Assembly: GCF_016865365.1 (NCBI RefSeq)
Contig: NZ_AP024469.1
Location: 4,184,501 to 4,248,500, forward strand
DNA: 64,000 nucleotides
Origin: Geobacter sp. SVR
GTDB taxonomy: Bacteria > Desulfobacterota > Desulfuromonadia > Geobacterales > Pseudopelobacteraceae
Direction of reading: 5' to 3'
The stretch's first letter is position 1. Every line of letters starts with the position of its first letter. Below, piece by piece: positions 7,303 to 17,388 of this stretch. The notes under the pieces were generated by a model, which was given only the letters and a program-made list of their open reading frames with translations, did no database searches and had not been told where the DNA came from. Both the position numbers and the translations under genes were made by a program.

Positions 7303-9030
7303 CTAGCGGTTGCTGATCAACAGCCGCCTGCCCGACTCCCGCACGATCCGGGGAGGGGGGCTGAGCTGCGGCAGCAGTTCGTCCAGCTCCCTCTTTTTGA
7401 GAAACACCAGCAGCGGATCAGTGCCGCTCCACAGCTTCAGAAGGGCATTCCGATCGGGAAACCAGGCGGACTGGTCGCCCTGCTTGCTGCCGAACTCCAG
7501 TTCGTCCGGCTTTCCGGTAACCAGCACCCGCTGGCCGGTATACCACGAAATACCCTGCATGGGCCCAACGGTGACCATGCGGGTCTGCGGCGTGATCAGG
7601 GGCTTGGCGGCCTGCGCCAGCTCACGCGGCGATTCCGCTCCGGCAATGTACGGCATGATCAGCCGCGGCGCGAGGATATCCAGCAGAAAGCCCCCCAGGC
7701 ACAACGCCAGCAGCATCCGCCCCGGTTTTCGGTCGCCGGAAACAAGGCTTACCACCCCCTGGAGCAGGAAGAGTATCCCGATCGCCAGGCAGGCATGGCT
7801 TGAAATCTGCGGTGCATGCCGGACAAACTGGTTCAGCGAGTCTGCCAGGCGGGGCGCGTACCCGCCCAGCAGGGAAGCCACCTCCGGCAGGTTTGCATAG
7901 CACAGGGCCGCGATTCCCAGCAGGCTCAGCGTACAGCCGAGCGCCAGGGCGGCCAGCCGCATGCCCCGGCCGCGCCCCTCCGGCAGCCCGCTGAAACGGT
8001 GTGCGATCAGGATGGCCAGGGGCGGGAATATCGGCAGAATGTAGGGAATCAGTTTCGAGTTGGACTTGGAGAAGAACAGGAAAATCACTGCTATCCAGAT
8101 CAGCAGGTACAGACCGGCCCCGCCCCCCTGGTGGCCGCGCTCGCGCCAGGCCTTGGCCAGCGATCCCGGGATAAAGAAGGACCAGGGCAGCATGGTGGCT
8201 GCCAGCACCGGCACGAAAAACCAGAAGGGCTGATAGCGCCCATGTACGGCGCTGGTGAAACGCTCGAAATGTTCATGGATGAAAAAGAAATGGGCGAACT
8301 CGGGGTTGCGCAGCGAGACCGCAACGAACCAGGGGGCAGACACCGCCAGAAACAGCAGCAGGCCGCTGGCCAGGCGCATGCGCCCCAGCAGATGCAGGCG
8401 CCGGCCCAGCAGCAGATAGAGGAAAACGATACCGGCCGGAAAGACGATGCCGATCAATCCCTTGGACAGTACCGCCAGGGCGCAGAACAGGTAGAACAGA
8501 TACCACAGCAAAGGGCTCGTACGCCTGGTTTCGCGCTGGGCCGCCAGGATGAAGGCGCCTAAAGCGGCGGTCAGACAGAAGGTCAGCAGCATGTCGGTCA
8601 GGATGATGCGCGACTGCAGCACGAAACCGGCCGAGGTGCCCAGCAGGACGCCCGCCAGCAGCGCCGTGCGGCGGTCGTAAAGCTTGCGGGCCACCAGATA
8701 GCAGGTCAGCACCGTAAAGAGCCCGCACAGGGCCGAGGGAAGGCGTGCGGCAAACTCGTTCAGGCCGAACAGCTTGAGCGAAGCGGTGTTGAGCCAGTAT
8801 AACAGCGGAGGCTTTTCGAAATATTTGACGTAGTTGAGGGTCGGAGTGATCAGGTCGCCCCGCTCCAGCATCTCGCGCGGAATTTCGGCATAGCGCCCCT
8901 CGTCAGGATCGATCAGTGGCAATCCCCCCAGGAACTGCAGAAAGGGGATACCGAAAACCACTGCCAGGAGCAGCAGGTCGCGCAGCCAACCATCCCCCGC
9001 GCTGCGGGCATAACGCTTGAAATCTTTCAT
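7303..9030 (-). CDS. ArnT/PMT-family membrane glycosyltransferase
   Basis: A 575-residue GT-C polytopic transferase. The first periplasmic loop has the family hallmark DPDEGRYAEIPREML, whose acidic residues are catalytic in ArnT, followed by FEKPPLLYWL. About ten or more hydrophobic segments follow (for example LLLLAVVFGIPFLQFLGGL and GIVFPAGIVFLYLLLG), then a soluble C-terminal domain. ArnT-like enzymes transfer a sugar from an undecaprenyl carrier to lipid A; PMT relatives glycosylate proteins. The nearby ArnB-like gene favours an aminoarabinose-type donor, but that is inference. The ATG overlaps the stop of the U32-family gene by four bases, so the two are translationally coupled. Confidence 0.9.
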   Translation of the reverse strand: MKDFKRYARSAGDGWLRDLLLLAVVFGIPFLQFLGGLPLIDPDEGRYAEIPREMLERGDLITPTLNYVKYFEKPPLLYWLNTASLKLFGLNEFAARLPSALCGLFTVLTCYLVARKLYDRRTALLAGVLLGTSAGFVLQSRIILTDMLLTFCLTAALGAFILAAQRETRRTSPLLWYLFYLFCALAVLSKGLIGIVFPAGIVFLYLLLGRRLHLLGRMRLASGLLLFLAVSAPWFVAVSLRNPEFAHFFFIHEHFERFTSAVHGRYQPFWFFVPVLAATMLPWSFFIPGSLAKAWRERGHQGGGAGLYLLIWIAVIFLFFSKSNSKLIPYILPIFPPLAILIAHRFSGLPEGRGRGMRLAALALGCTLSLLGIAALCYANLPEVASLLGGYAPRLADSLNQFVRHAPQISSHACLAIGILFLLQGVVSLVSGDRKPGRMLLALCLGGFLLDILAPRLIMPYIAGAESPRELAQAAKPLITPQTRMVTVGPMQGISWYTGQRVLVTGKPDELEFGSKQGDQSAWFPDRNALLKLWSGTDPLLVFLKKRELDELLPQLSPPPRIVRESGRRLLISNR

Positions 9031-10256
9031 GGGTTCTTTTCGCGCCGGATCAGGTCAAAGGGCTCGACTTCGAAAGGGGGGCGCATCATGATGCGCTGAT
9101 TGGGGTTGGCCGCCTCCGCCTCCACGGCGTCTCCCAGCGGGTCAAGCACCGTCAGGCTGTCGATGCGCAGGCGGGACGACCGCAGGCCGGGTCCGATGAA
9201 CTCCAGTTCGTCCCCCACCTGGATGCGGTTGCGCACACCGATGACGGCAGCACCGTCGGAAAGCACCTCCTCCACCCGCCCCACGAATACATGGCTGCGA
9301 ATATAGGCCGAGTGGTACTCCTGCCCCACGTTGCGGGGCGCCCCGAATAGAAAGCCGGTGGTGTAGCCGCGATGACTGAGCTTGGCCAGTTCCTCCAGCC
9401 ACTCCGGCCGGCAGCGGTAGCCTTCCGGGTCGGCCCAGTACTCGTCCAGGGCCTGGCGATAGACCCGCAGCACCGAAGCGACGTAGTTGATGCCCTTCAT
9501 GCGCCCTTCGATCTTGAGGGAAGCCGCTCCGCTGGCGACGATCTCGGGCAGGTGTTCCAACAGGCAGAGATCGCGGGAGTTGAAGATGAAGGTGCCGCTG
9601 TCGTTCTCCATGACCGGGTAATACTCGCCCGGCCGCTTTTCTTCCACCAGGCGATAGTTCCAGCGGCAGGGGTGGGCGCACTCCCCCTGGTTGGCATCGC
9701 GCCCGGCCATGACGCTGGAGAGCAGGCAACGGCCGGAATAGGAGATGCACAGGGCGCCGTGCACGAACACCTCGAACTCCATGTCAGGGCAGCGCGCCAC
9801 GGTTTCGGTGATGGCCTCCAGGGTGGTCTCGCGGGCCAGGTTGACCCTGCTGACCCCCTGATTTCCCCAGAAACGGGCGCTACGCCAGTTGATGGTGTTG
9901 GCCTGGGTGGAGAGATGCAATTCGCGCTGCGGCGATATCTCGCGCACCAGGTCGATCACTCCCGGATCGGCCACAATATAGGCGTCGAACGGGAGCCGGG
10001 ACACTTCGGCCAGATACCGCTCCAGCTCCTGCAGGGCCGCATTGTGGGGATAGCTGTTAACGGTCAGATAGGCCTTGACCCCGCGACTGTGGCAATAGTC
10101 CAGTGCAACTGCCATCTCAGCCACACTGAAATTGTCCGCCAGGTTGCGCAGACCAAAGGCGGTCCCTCCCAGGTACACGGCATCGGCGCCGTAATGAATG
10201 GCGGTTTCAAGCTTTTCCATATTGCCGGCCGGCGCCAGCAGTTCGGGTTTTCGCAT
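9027..10256 (-). CDS. U32-family 'peptidase' (RlhA/TrhP-like RNA hydroxylation protein)
   Basis: A 409-residue member of family U32. It shows the conserved start PELLAPAGNMEKLETAIHYG, the central VHGALCISYSGRCLLSS and NQGECAHPCRW cysteine motifs and KIEGRMKGINYVA. Although named as peptidases, members such as TrhP and RlhA in Escherichia coli hydroxylate tRNA or 23S rRNA using prephenate and a possible iron-sulphur cluster. The conserved cysteines here agree with that. The subfamily cannot be fixed from the sequence alone, although the length and C-terminal extension resemble the tRNA-modifying branch. It is the first gene of the minus-strand run. Confidence 0.87.
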   Translation of the reverse strand: MRKPELLAPAGNMEKLETAIHYGADAVYLGGTAFGLRNLADNFSVAEMAVALDYCHSRGVKAYLTVNSYPHNAALQELERYLAEVSRLPFDAYIVADPGVIDLVREISPQRELHLSTQANTINWRSARFWGNQGVSRVNLARETTLEAITETVARCPDMEFEVFVHGALCISYSGRCLLSSVMAGRDANQGECAHPCRWNYRLVEEKRPGEYYPVMENDSGTFIFNSRDLCLLEHLPEIVASGAASLKIEGRMKGINYVASVLRVYRQALDEYWADPEGYRCRPEWLEELAKLSHRGYTTGFLFGAPRNVGQEYHSAYIRSHVFVGRVEEVLSDGAAVIGVRNRIQVGDELEFIGPGLRSSRLRIDSLTVLDPLGDAVEAEAANPNQRIMMRPPFEVEPFDLIRREKNP

Positions 10257-10336
10257 CAGGAAGGTTCCGGTTCTGAAATCAAGAGTTTGCGGGGTAGAGA
10301 TGGTACCATATTCACCCCCTATTTAAAAGCTTTCGC

Positions 10337-10367
10337 TTGACAAACCCCGGAGGAATGCTTTTACTAT
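10337..10367 (+). promoter_or_regulatory. Candidate sigma-70 promoter for the CpoB-like gene
   Basis: A perfect TTGACA at 10337-10342 is followed by TACTAT at 10362-10367 with a 19-base spacer, or TTTACT at 10360-10365 with a 17-base spacer. It ends about 30 bases before the ATG at 10396, in the divergent gap between the U32 gene and the lipoprotein gene. Confidence 0.4.
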
Positions 10368-10395
10368 TTTGAAACATCCGTCATATGGAGGGATT

Positions 10396-11124
10396 ATGCC
10401 ATCAGGTACCAGATGGAGCACCTGCGTCGTTATCTGTCTCACGCTCGCCGGCTGCGCTGCAGATGAGCTGGTGATCAAGCGCCAGGCAGAGGCGGAGGCG
10501 AAGCTCGAGTACCTGATTCAGGCCGACAAGAAGAGCGGGCAACGCCTTAACGAGCTCTCCGGCCAGATTCTGTCCCTGGAGGATCAGCTCAAGGGGTCGT
10601 CGGAACAGATCAGGCAGCTCCAGAGCACCATCCTGGAAGTGCGCGGCGGGCAGGACGAATTGAAGGCCCGGGTTGTCCTGCTTGCTCAACAGGCGGCTCC
10701 CAAGGTTGCAGTGGTCAACCAGGCCACAGCGCACAAAACAAAAGACAACGGTCCCCCCGGCGAATACGTCAAAGCATTCGGCCTCTACAGCACCAACCAC
10801 TTCACCGCCGCCATCGAGGCCTTCGAGGCGTTTCTCAAGAACTCTCCCGACAGCGAATACGCCGCCAATGCCTCTTACTGGATCGGCGAATGCTACTACA
10901 GTATGTCGGAATTGACCAAGGCGGCAGCAGCCTTCCAGAAAACGGTCGACGCATACCCTAAAAGTTCCAAGGCACCCGATGCCCTGCTGAAACTGGGCTA
11001 CACACTGACTACCCTCAAAGAGGGGGACAAGGCCACTGCCGCGCTGGAAAGCCTGATCAAGGGCTACCCCGGCAGCCCCGCTGCCGACAAGGCCCGGCAA
11101 AGACTGACCGCTCCTGAGCGGTGA
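10396..11124 (+). CDS. CpoB/YbgF-like TPR lipoprotein of the Tol-Pal system
   Basis: A 242-residue envelope protein with a lipoprotein signal (lipobox LAGC near residue 20), a coiled-coil stretch (about 30-90, rich in Gln/Leu/Glu) and C-terminal tetratricopeptide repeats (EYVKAFGLYSTNHFTAAIEAFEAFL, then YWIGECYYSMSELTKAAAAFQKTV and further). This is the layout of CpoB (YbgF), which links outer-membrane constriction to peptidoglycan synthesis. Known CpoB is periplasmic rather than lipid-anchored, but lipoprotein versions are usual in this group. The ATG at 10396 follows GGAGG. tolQRAB and pal are not in the window. Confidence 0.82.
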   Translation: MPSGTRWSTCVVICLTLAGCAADELVIKRQAEAEAKLEYLIQADKKSGQRLNELSGQILSLEDQLKGSSEQIRQLQSTILEVRGGQDELKARVVLLAQQAAPKVAVVNQATAHKTKDNGPPGEYVKAFGLYSTNHFTAAIEAFEAFLKNSPDSEYAANASYWIGECYYSMSELTKAAAAFQKTVDAYPKSSKAPDALLKLGYTLTTLKEGDKATAALESLIKGYPGSPAADKARQRLTAPER

Positions 11125-11217
11125 CGCCGCCCCACGGTAGAAACGGGAACATGGCAGCGGAAGTAAACGCCATGCCGGGGCTGGCCCAAACGCGATGATT
11201 CAAGAGGAGTAACCGAA

Positions 11218-12234
11218 GTGCATACCATGACAAACAGGTTGATCGCACGGTGTCTGACTGCACTGCTTCTTGCTCTGCCCTGCCTTGCGGTGGGGGCTGA
11301 CCAGGAGGAGCCGGCTGTCTACGTAATCAAAAAAGGGGACACGCTCTGGGGGCTTTCGGACCGGTTCATCAAAGATCCCGGCTATTGGCCTGAACTGTGG
11401 TCGAAAAACGGACAGATCACCAATCCGCACCGCGTCTATCCCGGCCAAAAGGTACGCGTCTTTCCCGACCGGCTCGAATTCGTGCAGGAAGGAGATCAGA
11501 AGTCAGTGGCCGCTGCCAGGCCCGAGGATGCCGTTCAGAACGTGACTGAAGAACAGCGATTCGCGATTCGCGGAAGCGAAGGCTATTTGATGGAAACCGG
11601 CATGAAGCCGTTCGGCTCCATCATCGGCGGCCATCATGACCGGATCATCATCGGCATGGATGACATCGTTTATACCGATATCGGCGCGGTCAACGGCGTC
11701 AAAGGGGGCGAAAAGTTCTCCATCTTCCGCGAGGAAGGGGCCATCAGCCACCCGGTGACCAACGAAATCATGGGCAGGAAGATCGTGCCTCTGGGCACGC
11801 TGCAACTGACCGATATCGAACAGACCGCCTCCCGGGCCATCATCACCAAGACCTTCAAGGAGATATCGCCGGGAGCCTATCTGCTCCCGTACCGCGATGA
11901 GCGGCGCCGGGAGGTGTCCCTCAAGATGCCGTCCCGCCAGTTGAAAGGCAATATCGTCGAGAGCTACAGCGGCACCACCACCATCGCCGCCGGTGATATC
12001 GTCTTTATCGACCTCGGCAGCGTCAATCTGGCGGAGCCGGGCAACATGCTCTACATCGTGCGGGATGTCGATCTTGACCGGCGCTATACCGAAGGACGCG
12101 GGGCCACCCTGCCCCAGGAACTGCTGGGGGCCCTGGTGATCCTGGAAACCGGGCGAAAAACCGCCACTGCTCTGGTCATCAAAAGCATCGACGCCATCTA
12201 CAAGGGCGACAAGATCGTCAGCCACACGAAATAA
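11218..12234 (+). CDS. Secreted LysM-domain protein
   Basis: A 338-residue exported protein. A signal peptide (cleavage near AVGA-DQ) is followed by one LysM domain (YVIKKGDTLWGLSDRFI to VYPGQKVRVF), which binds peptidoglycan glycans. A long C-terminal region of unknown function follows, made of short beta-rich segments (for example FGSIIGGHHDRIIIGMDDIVYTD). The GTG start at 11218 has GAGGAG eight bases upstream; an in-frame ATG nine bases later is too far from it. It lies 93 bp behind the CpoB-like gene, so a joint role in envelope maintenance is plausible. A clear terminator follows. Confidence 0.85.
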   Translation: MHTMTNRLIARCLTALLLALPCLAVGADQEEPAVYVIKKGDTLWGLSDRFIKDPGYWPELWSKNGQITNPHRVYPGQKVRVFPDRLEFVQEGDQKSVAAARPEDAVQNVTEEQRFAIRGSEGYLMETGMKPFGSIIGGHHDRIIIGMDDIVYTDIGAVNGVKGGEKFSIFREEGAISHPVTNEIMGRKIVPLGTLQLTDIEQTASRAIITKTFKEISPGAYLLPYRDERRREVSLKMPSRQLKGNIVESYSGTTTIAAGDIVFIDLGSVNLAEPGNMLYIVRDVDLDRRYTEGRGATLPQELLGALVILETGRKTATALVIKSIDAIYKGDKIVSHTK

Positions 12235-12253
12235 TACGTCCCAAGACAGCATC

Positions 12254-12283
12254 GACCGGCCTTACAGGGCCGGTCTTTTTTTT
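12254..12283 (+). terminator. Rho-independent terminator after the LysM gene
   Basis: A perfect 8-bp GC-rich stem, GACCGGCC (12254-12261) with GGCCGGTC (12268-12275), has a 6-base loop and is followed by eight T residues. Confidence 0.93.
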
Positions 12284-12319
12284 CAATCATCCGTTCGGCA
12301 TCAGAAAGGCTTGCACCCC

Positions 12320-13423
12320 ATGCCTTTATTCGACGAACACCCGGAAGCATTCTACTGGATCGGCCTCAAGGCGGTCGCCGGGGTTGGCAATGTGACGTTC
12401 CGGCGCCTGCTGGAGCGTTTCGACACCCCCCGGAATGCCCTGTACGCAAGCCGGGACGCTCTGACGGCGGTCAAGGGAGTGACCGACAGCGTGGCGGATG
12501 CGATCAGGGGCGACGCATGGCAACGGTTTGCCGAGCAGGAATGCCGGCAGCTCGCCACCAGCGGTGCACGCCTGCTGACCTTCACCTGCGGCGAATATCC
12601 GAAATCGCTGTTCGAGATTCCCGACCCGCCCCCGTTTCTGTACGTACGGGGCACCCTTCCGGCCGGCAAGCCCTGTATCGCCATGGTCGGTTCGCGCAGG
12701 GCCAGCACCTATGGCCTGCTGGCTACCGGCCGTCTGGCCGAGGCGCTTGCACAGCATGGTGTCGCAGTTGTCTCGGGCATGGCCCGCGGAGTCGACACCG
12801 CCGCACACAAAGGAGCCCTTTTGGCGGGTGGCAGTACGATAGGGGTGCTTGGCTGCGGCATCGACAGGATTTATCCCCCCGAGAACAATGCACTGTTCGG
12901 GGAGATGGCCGAAAAGGGCTGCCTGCTGTCCGAGTTCCCTCTTGGCTCGCTGCCGCTGGCCGAGAACTTTCCCCGCCGCAACCGGATCATCAGCGGGCTG
13001 TCGCAGGGGGTGCTGGTGGTCGAGGCGACCGAGAACAGCGGTTCGCTGATCACCGCCCGGTATGCCCTTGAGCAGGGCCGCGATGTCTTTGCCGTGCCGG
13101 GCAACATCAATACCGTCACCAGCCGCGGCAGCAACCGCTTGATCAAGGAAGGGGCCAAACTGGTGGACTGCGTTGAGGACATTCTGGAGGAGCTGCCCGG
13201 CTACAACACGCTATCCGGCGAAACATCCCCGGCGCCGCGCAGTTTCGCACTGACACCGCGCGAGGCAGCCATCTATGAAATACTGGCCCGTTCGCCGTTG
13301 CATATCGACGATATCATCAGCCAATCTGAATTGACAGCCGGGGACGTTTCCTCTATGTTACTTCACCTTGAACTCAAGGGCGCGGTAATTCCGCTGCCCG
13401 GCGCACATTACGCCATTTCCTGA
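12320..13423 (+). CDS. dprA: DNA-processing protein DprA
   Basis: A 367-residue protein that binds incoming single-stranded DNA during transformation and loads RecA. The Rossmann-like core shows VGSRRASTYG, SGMARGVDTAAHKGAL and the conserved NFPRRNRIISGLS; a C-terminal winged-helix domain is visible (LTPREAAIYEILARSP onward), and the N-terminal helices look like a helix-hairpin-helix. The ATG at 12320 is preferred to an upstream TTG because AAAGG sits ten bases before it. It directly precedes topA, 18 bp apart, an order common in bacteria. Its presence does not prove natural competence. Confidence 0.95.
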   Translation: MPLFDEHPEAFYWIGLKAVAGVGNVTFRRLLERFDTPRNALYASRDALTAVKGVTDSVADAIRGDAWQRFAEQECRQLATSGARLLTFTCGEYPKSLFEIPDPPPFLYVRGTLPAGKPCIAMVGSRRASTYGLLATGRLAEALAQHGVAVVSGMARGVDTAAHKGALLAGGSTIGVLGCGIDRIYPPENNALFGEMAEKGCLLSEFPLGSLPLAENFPRRNRIISGLSQGVLVVEATENSGSLITARYALEQGRDVFAVPGNINTVTSRGSNRLIKEGAKLVDCVEDILEELPGYNTLSGETSPAPRSFALTPREAAIYEILARSPLHIDDIISQSELTAGDVSSMLLHLELKGAVIPLPGAHYAIS

Positions 13424-13441
13424 ATTAAGGATCATCACCTC

Positions 13442-15763
13442 ATGTCCAAAAACCTCGTCATCGTCGAATCGCCCGCCAAGGCCAAAACCATCGAGAAGTT
13501 TCTCGGCCCCGATTACAAGGTGCTGGCCTCCTTCGGGCACGTCCGGGCGCTTCCCAGTAAACAGGGTTCGGTGGATATAGAAAACAATTTCGAGCCCAAG
13601 TACCACGTCCTGCCCGAAAGCAAGAAGCATATCGACGCCATCAAGAAGTCCCTCAAGGAGTCCGACCGGCTGCTCCTGGCAACTGACCCCGACCGCGAGG
13701 GAGAGGCGATTTCGTGGCACCTGCTGGCAGCCTTGGGCCTGGACAAGAAGAAACCGGCCGTGGACATCCAACGGGTGGTGTTCCATGAAATCACCAAGGA
13801 TGCCATCATCCACGCCATTCAGAACCCGCGCTCCATTGCCGGCGAACTGGTCGATGCGCAGCAGGCCCGTTCGGTGCTTGATTACCTGGTCGGCTTCAAT
13901 CTCTCCCCGTTCCTGTGGAAGAAGATCCGCTACGGCTTGTCGGCCGGCCGGGTCCAGTCGGTGGCTCTGCGCCTGATCTGCGAACGGGAAAAGGAGATCC
14001 AGGCCTTCAAGGAGCAGGAATACTGGACCATTGCCGCACGACTGGGGGTATCGCCGGGACAGGAATTCAAGGCCGGTCTGGTGGAGGTTGGCGGCAAAAA
14101 GCTCGGCAAATTCGACATCCCGGGCCAGGAGGTCGCGGAGGGCCTGAAGACGGCGCTCCAGTCCGGCAGCTATCAGGTGGCGAAGATCACCCGGACCGAC
14201 CGAAAACGCAACCCTGCCCCCCCGTTCACCACCTCGACCCTGCAGCAGGAGGCCTCGCGCAAGCTCGGCTTCTCGGCCAAGAAGACCATGTCGACCGCCC
14301 AGAAGCTGTACGAAGGTATCGATATTGGCGAAGGGGGCACCGTCGGCCTGATCACCTATATGCGTACCGACAGCGTCAACCTCTCGGCCCAGGCGCTGGC
14401 CGAGGCCCGCGATGTCATTGCGGCCGCCTATGGTCAAGAGTATGCCCTGGCCAAGCCGCGCATCTTTAAAACCAAGACCAAAAACGCCCAGGAGGCCCAC
14501 GAGGCCATCCGGCCGACCTATATCGCCAAAACTCCGGCGGAGCTGAAGCGGTTTCTGACCCCGGACCTGCATAAACTGTACGAACTGATCTGGAAACGCA
14601 CCGTGGCTTGCCAGATGGCCGAGGCACAGCTGGAACAGACCTCGGTCGATATCGCGGCAGACCTGGCCGGAGCGATTCCGGACGGACCGTTTGCTGGTGC
14701 ACGGGCCTGCGGCTTGCGGGCCGCCGGCACGGTCATCCGTTTTCCCGGTTTCATGAAGCTCTACATTGAAGGGCTGGACGATCAGGACGAGGAAAAGGAA
14801 GGACTGCTGCCCGCCATGAACGAGGGTGCCGCGCTCAAGCTGCACGAACTGCTGCCCGAGCAGCACTTTACCCAGCCCCCCCCCCGTTACACCGAAGCCA
14901 CCCTGGTGAAGACCCTGGAAGAGTTCGGTATCGGCCGCCCCTCCACCTATGCCTCGATCATGAACACTCTGTTGGAACGCAAATACGCCCGGCTTGACAA
15001 GAAGCGCTTCTTCCCCGAGGACGTGGGTATGGTGGTCAACGACCTGCTGGTGGCCCATTTCTCGCGCTACGTGGACTACAACTTCACTGCCGGATTGGAA
15101 GAGGAACTGGACCAGGTATCGCGCGGCGAGAAACAGTGGAAGCCGTTGCTGCGTGAATTCTGGGACCCCTTCATGACGCTGCTCAAGCAGAAGGAGGGAG
15201 AAGTCCAGAAGTCGGACCTGACCACCGAAGCCACCGACGAGGCCTGCCCCGAGTGCGGCAAACCGCTGGTGGTCAAACTGGGCAAGCGCGGCAAGTTCAT
15301 TGCCTGTTCCGGGTTCAAGGAGGGCTGTAAGTATACCCGCAACCTGGACGGCGACAAGGGAGCCGAGTCCGAGGAACCGGTGGTCTCGGAGGAAAAGTGC
15401 GACAAATGCGGCTCCCCCATGCTGGTCAAGGATGGTCGTTACGGCAAGTACCTGGCCTGCTCCGGCTATCCGGCCTGCAAGAATATCCAGCCCCTGGTGA
15501 AGCCGCGCGGCACCGGCGTGACCTGCCCGGAATGCAAGCAGGGGGAGCTGACCGAGAAGAAATCGCGCTATGGCAAGATGTTCTACTCCTGCAACCGCTA
15601 CCCGCAGTGCAAGTTCGCCCTGTGGGACCTGCCGGTGGAGCGTCCCTGCCCTAAATGCGGATTTCCGCTGCTGGTCAAAAAGGTCTACAAGCGCGAGGGT
15701 GAATTCCTGAAATGTCCTAAGGAGGGCTGCGACTTCAAGGAGGGGGGTAACCCCAAGAAGTAG
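13442..15763 (+). CDS. topA: DNA topoisomerase I
   Basis: A 773-residue type IA topoisomerase that relaxes negative supercoils. The Toprim domain starts [19 protein letters not shown] and carries the DPDREGEAI metal motif. The catalytic tyrosine lies in [11 protein letters not shown]. The C-terminal tail has four zinc-ribbon-like modules (CPECGKP, CDKCGSP, CPECKQG and CPKCGFP, each with a second cysteine pair), which bind single-stranded DNA and contact RNA polymerase in related enzymes. The ATG at 13442 has AAGGA upstream. It is probably co-transcribed with dprA and perhaps trmFO. Confidence 0.97.
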   Translation: MSKNLVIVESPAKAKTIEKFLGPDYKVLASFGHVRALPSKQGSVDIENNFEPKYHVLPESKKHIDAIKKSLKESDRLLLATDPDREGEAISWHLLAALGLDKKKPAVDIQRVVFHEITKDAIIHAIQNPRSIAGELVDAQQARSVLDYLVGFNLSPFLWKKIRYGLSAGRVQSVALRLICEREKEIQAFKEQEYWTIAARLGVSPGQEFKAGLVEVGGKKLGKFDIPGQEVAEGLKTALQSGSYQVAKITRTDRKRNPAPPFTTSTLQQEASRKLGFSAKKTMSTAQKLYEGIDIGEGGTVGLITYMRTDSVNLSAQALAEARDVIAAAYGQEYALAKPRIFKTKTKNAQEAHEAIRPTYIAKTPAELKRFLTPDLHKLYELIWKRTVACQMAEAQLEQTSVDIAADLAGAIPDGPFAGARACGLRAAGTVIRFPGFMKLYIEGLDDQDEEKEGLLPAMNEGAALKLHELLPEQHFTQPPPRYTEATLVKTLEEFGIGRPSTYASIMNTLLERKYARLDKKRFFPEDVGMVVNDLLVAHFSRYVDYNFTAGLEEELDQVSRGEKQWKPLLREFWDPFMTLLKQKEGEVQKSDLTTEATDEACPECGKPLVVKLGKRGKFIACSGFKEGCKYTRNLDGDKGAESEEPVVSEEKCDKCGSPMLVKDGRYGKYLACSGYPACKNIQPLVKPRGTGVTCPECKQGELTEKKSRYGKMFYSCNRYPQCKFALWDLPVERPCPKCGFPLLVKKVYKREGEFLKCPKEGCDFKEGGNPKK

Positions 15764-15810
15764 CACCGTGCAGACGACGCACACATCACCACCCACCAAT
15801 CCAATCAAAG

Positions 15811-17142
15811 ATGGTCCACGTGAATCCAGAAGCTCATTCCACACTTACTATCATAGGCGCCGGCCTGGCCGGCTGTGAGGCGGCCTGGCAGGCCGCCCAA
15901 CGCGGCGTATCGGTCACGCTGCACGAAATGAAGCCGGAGAAATTCTCCCCTGCCCATCACCTGCCCGGCCTGGCCGAGCTGGTCTGCTCCAACTCCCTGC
16001 GCGGCGACTCGCTCGACAACGCGGTGGGGCTGCTCAAGGAGGAGTTGCGCCGCTGCGATTCGCTGATCATGAAGGCGGCCGAAGCCACCCGCGTGCCAGC
16101 CGGCGGAGCCCTGGCCGTTGACCGGCAACTGTTCTCGGCCTACGTGACCGGGAAGATCAACAGCCATCCCCTGATTCGCCTGGAACAGGGCGAGGTCACT
16201 GCGCTGCCCGCAACCGGTATGGTCATCATCGCCTCGGGACCTTTGACCAGCGACAGCCTGGCTGAGACCATCACCGGCCTGACCGGTGACCGGCTGTATT
16301 TCTACGATGCCATCGCCCCGATCGTGGCGGCCTCTTCGCTGGACATGACCAAGGTTTTCGCCGCCTCCCGCTATGGCAAAGGGGATGGCGACGATTACCT
16401 CAACTGTCCGCTCGACGAAGAGAAGTATCGCCGGTTGGTGGATGAGCTGCTGGCGGCAGACAAGGTCCCGTCCCGCGATTTCGAAAAGATCATCCATTTC
16501 GAAGGCTGCATGCCGGTAGAGGAGATGGCGGCACGGGGGGTGGAGACACTGCGCTTCGGTCCGCTGAAGCCGGTGGGGCTGTGCGACCCGCGCACCGGCA
16601 CCGAGCCGCATGCCGTGATCCAACTGCGGGCCGAGAATCGCGAACGGACCATGTTCAACCTGGTCGGATTCCAGACCAAGCTGACCTGGCCGGAACAGCG
16701 CCGCGTCTTCAGAATGATCCCGGGGCTGGAGCAGGCCGAGTTCGTCCGGCTCGGTTCGATGCACCGCAACACATTCATCAATGCCCCGGCCCTGCTGCTG
16801 CCGACCCAGCAGCTCACGACGGATCCGCGCATCTTCTTTGCCGGACAGATCACCGGTGTGGAAGGATATGTCGAGTCCGCCGCCAGCGGTTTCCTGGCCG
16901 GACTTACGGCCGCGCGCCTGCTGCAGGACCAGCCGTCGCTGGTACCGCCCCCCGAAACGGCGCTGGGCGCCCTGATGGCGCACATCACCAATGCCGACGT
17001 GCGGCACTTCCAGCCGATGAACGTCAACTACGGGCTCTTTCTCGAACTGCCGGGGCGCATCAAAAAGAAGGAGCGGCGCCAGAAGCTGGCGGAACGGGCC
17101 CTGGTGGCGCTGGAGGAATGGCGGGCAAAGGTGGCTGCATAA
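15811..17142 (+). CDS. trmFO: tRNA U54 methyltransferase TrmFO (folate/FAD dependent)
   Basis: A 443-residue flavoprotein that makes ribothymidine at tRNA position 54 using methylenetetrahydrofolate. An N-terminal FAD-binding motif ([19 protein letters not shown]), the [17 protein letters not shown] segment and the [14 protein letters not shown] segment with its catalytic cysteine are all present, as is the C-terminal PMNVNYGLF motif. The ATG at 15811 has only a weak ribosome site; a GTG three codons later is an alternative. It follows topA by 47 bp, an order seen in many Gram-positive and deltaproteobacterial genomes. Confidence 0.95.
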   Translation: MVHVNPEAHSTLTIIGAGLAGCEAAWQAAQRGVSVTLHEMKPEKFSPAHHLPGLAELVCSNSLRGDSLDNAVGLLKEELRRCDSLIMKAAEATRVPAGGALAVDRQLFSAYVTGKINSHPLIRLEQGEVTALPATGMVIIASGPLTSDSLAETITGLTGDRLYFYDAIAPIVAASSLDMTKVFAASRYGKGDGDDYLNCPLDEEKYRRLVDELLAADKVPSRDFEKIIHFEGCMPVEEMAARGVETLRFGPLKPVGLCDPRTGTEPHAVIQLRAENRERTMFNLVGFQTKLTWPEQRRVFRMIPGLEQAEFVRLGSMHRNTFINAPALLLPTQQLTTDPRIFFAGQITGVEGYVESAASGFLAGLTAARLLQDQPSLVPPPETALGALMAHITNADVRHFQPMNVNYGLFLELPGRIKKKERRQKLAERALVALEEWRAKVAA

Positions 17143-17208
17143 TGCCGAGAGAAGCAACACCTGCCCTTGTGATTGGCGCTCCAATTGTATAGTATTAAGC
17201 TTGAATCT

Positions 17209-17354
17209 GTAACCCCACCTGTCCTCCCCTTAATCTAAGGGGAGGAACGCTTCGGAGCGGCTGTAATGGTAGTTTCGCCTGCAATTCTGACCATGCGTTC
17301 CCCCTCTTAGGATAAGAGGCCCCATCGAGCCTAAAGGGGACAGGGGGGAGTTAC
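17209..17354 (+). repeat. Intergenic MITE-like repeat, copy A
   Basis: A 146-bp non-coding element between trmFO and the Fe-S protein gene. Its ends are imperfect inverted repeats: GTAACCCCACCTGTCCTCCC at the left, and the reverse complement of the right end reads GTAACTCCCCCCTGTCCCC. Near the left end is a hairpin with a 10-bp stem (17223-17232 with 17236-17245). A second copy in opposite orientation lies at 58192-58335, with outer arms nearly identical and a diverged centre. No coding capacity and no obvious target-site duplication are seen. It behaves like a miniature inverted-repeat element or a REP-type sequence. Confidence 0.85.
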
Positions 17355-17388
17355 GAAGAGTTGTTGTATTGTAAGAAAGGTTTTCCAA

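Noticed and set aside
13358-15844. Long open frame antisense to topA (over 800 codons)
   Set aside because: Its composition is that of the reverse complement of a GC-rich gene and has no family-like motifs. topA on the plus strand has full conserved signatures.
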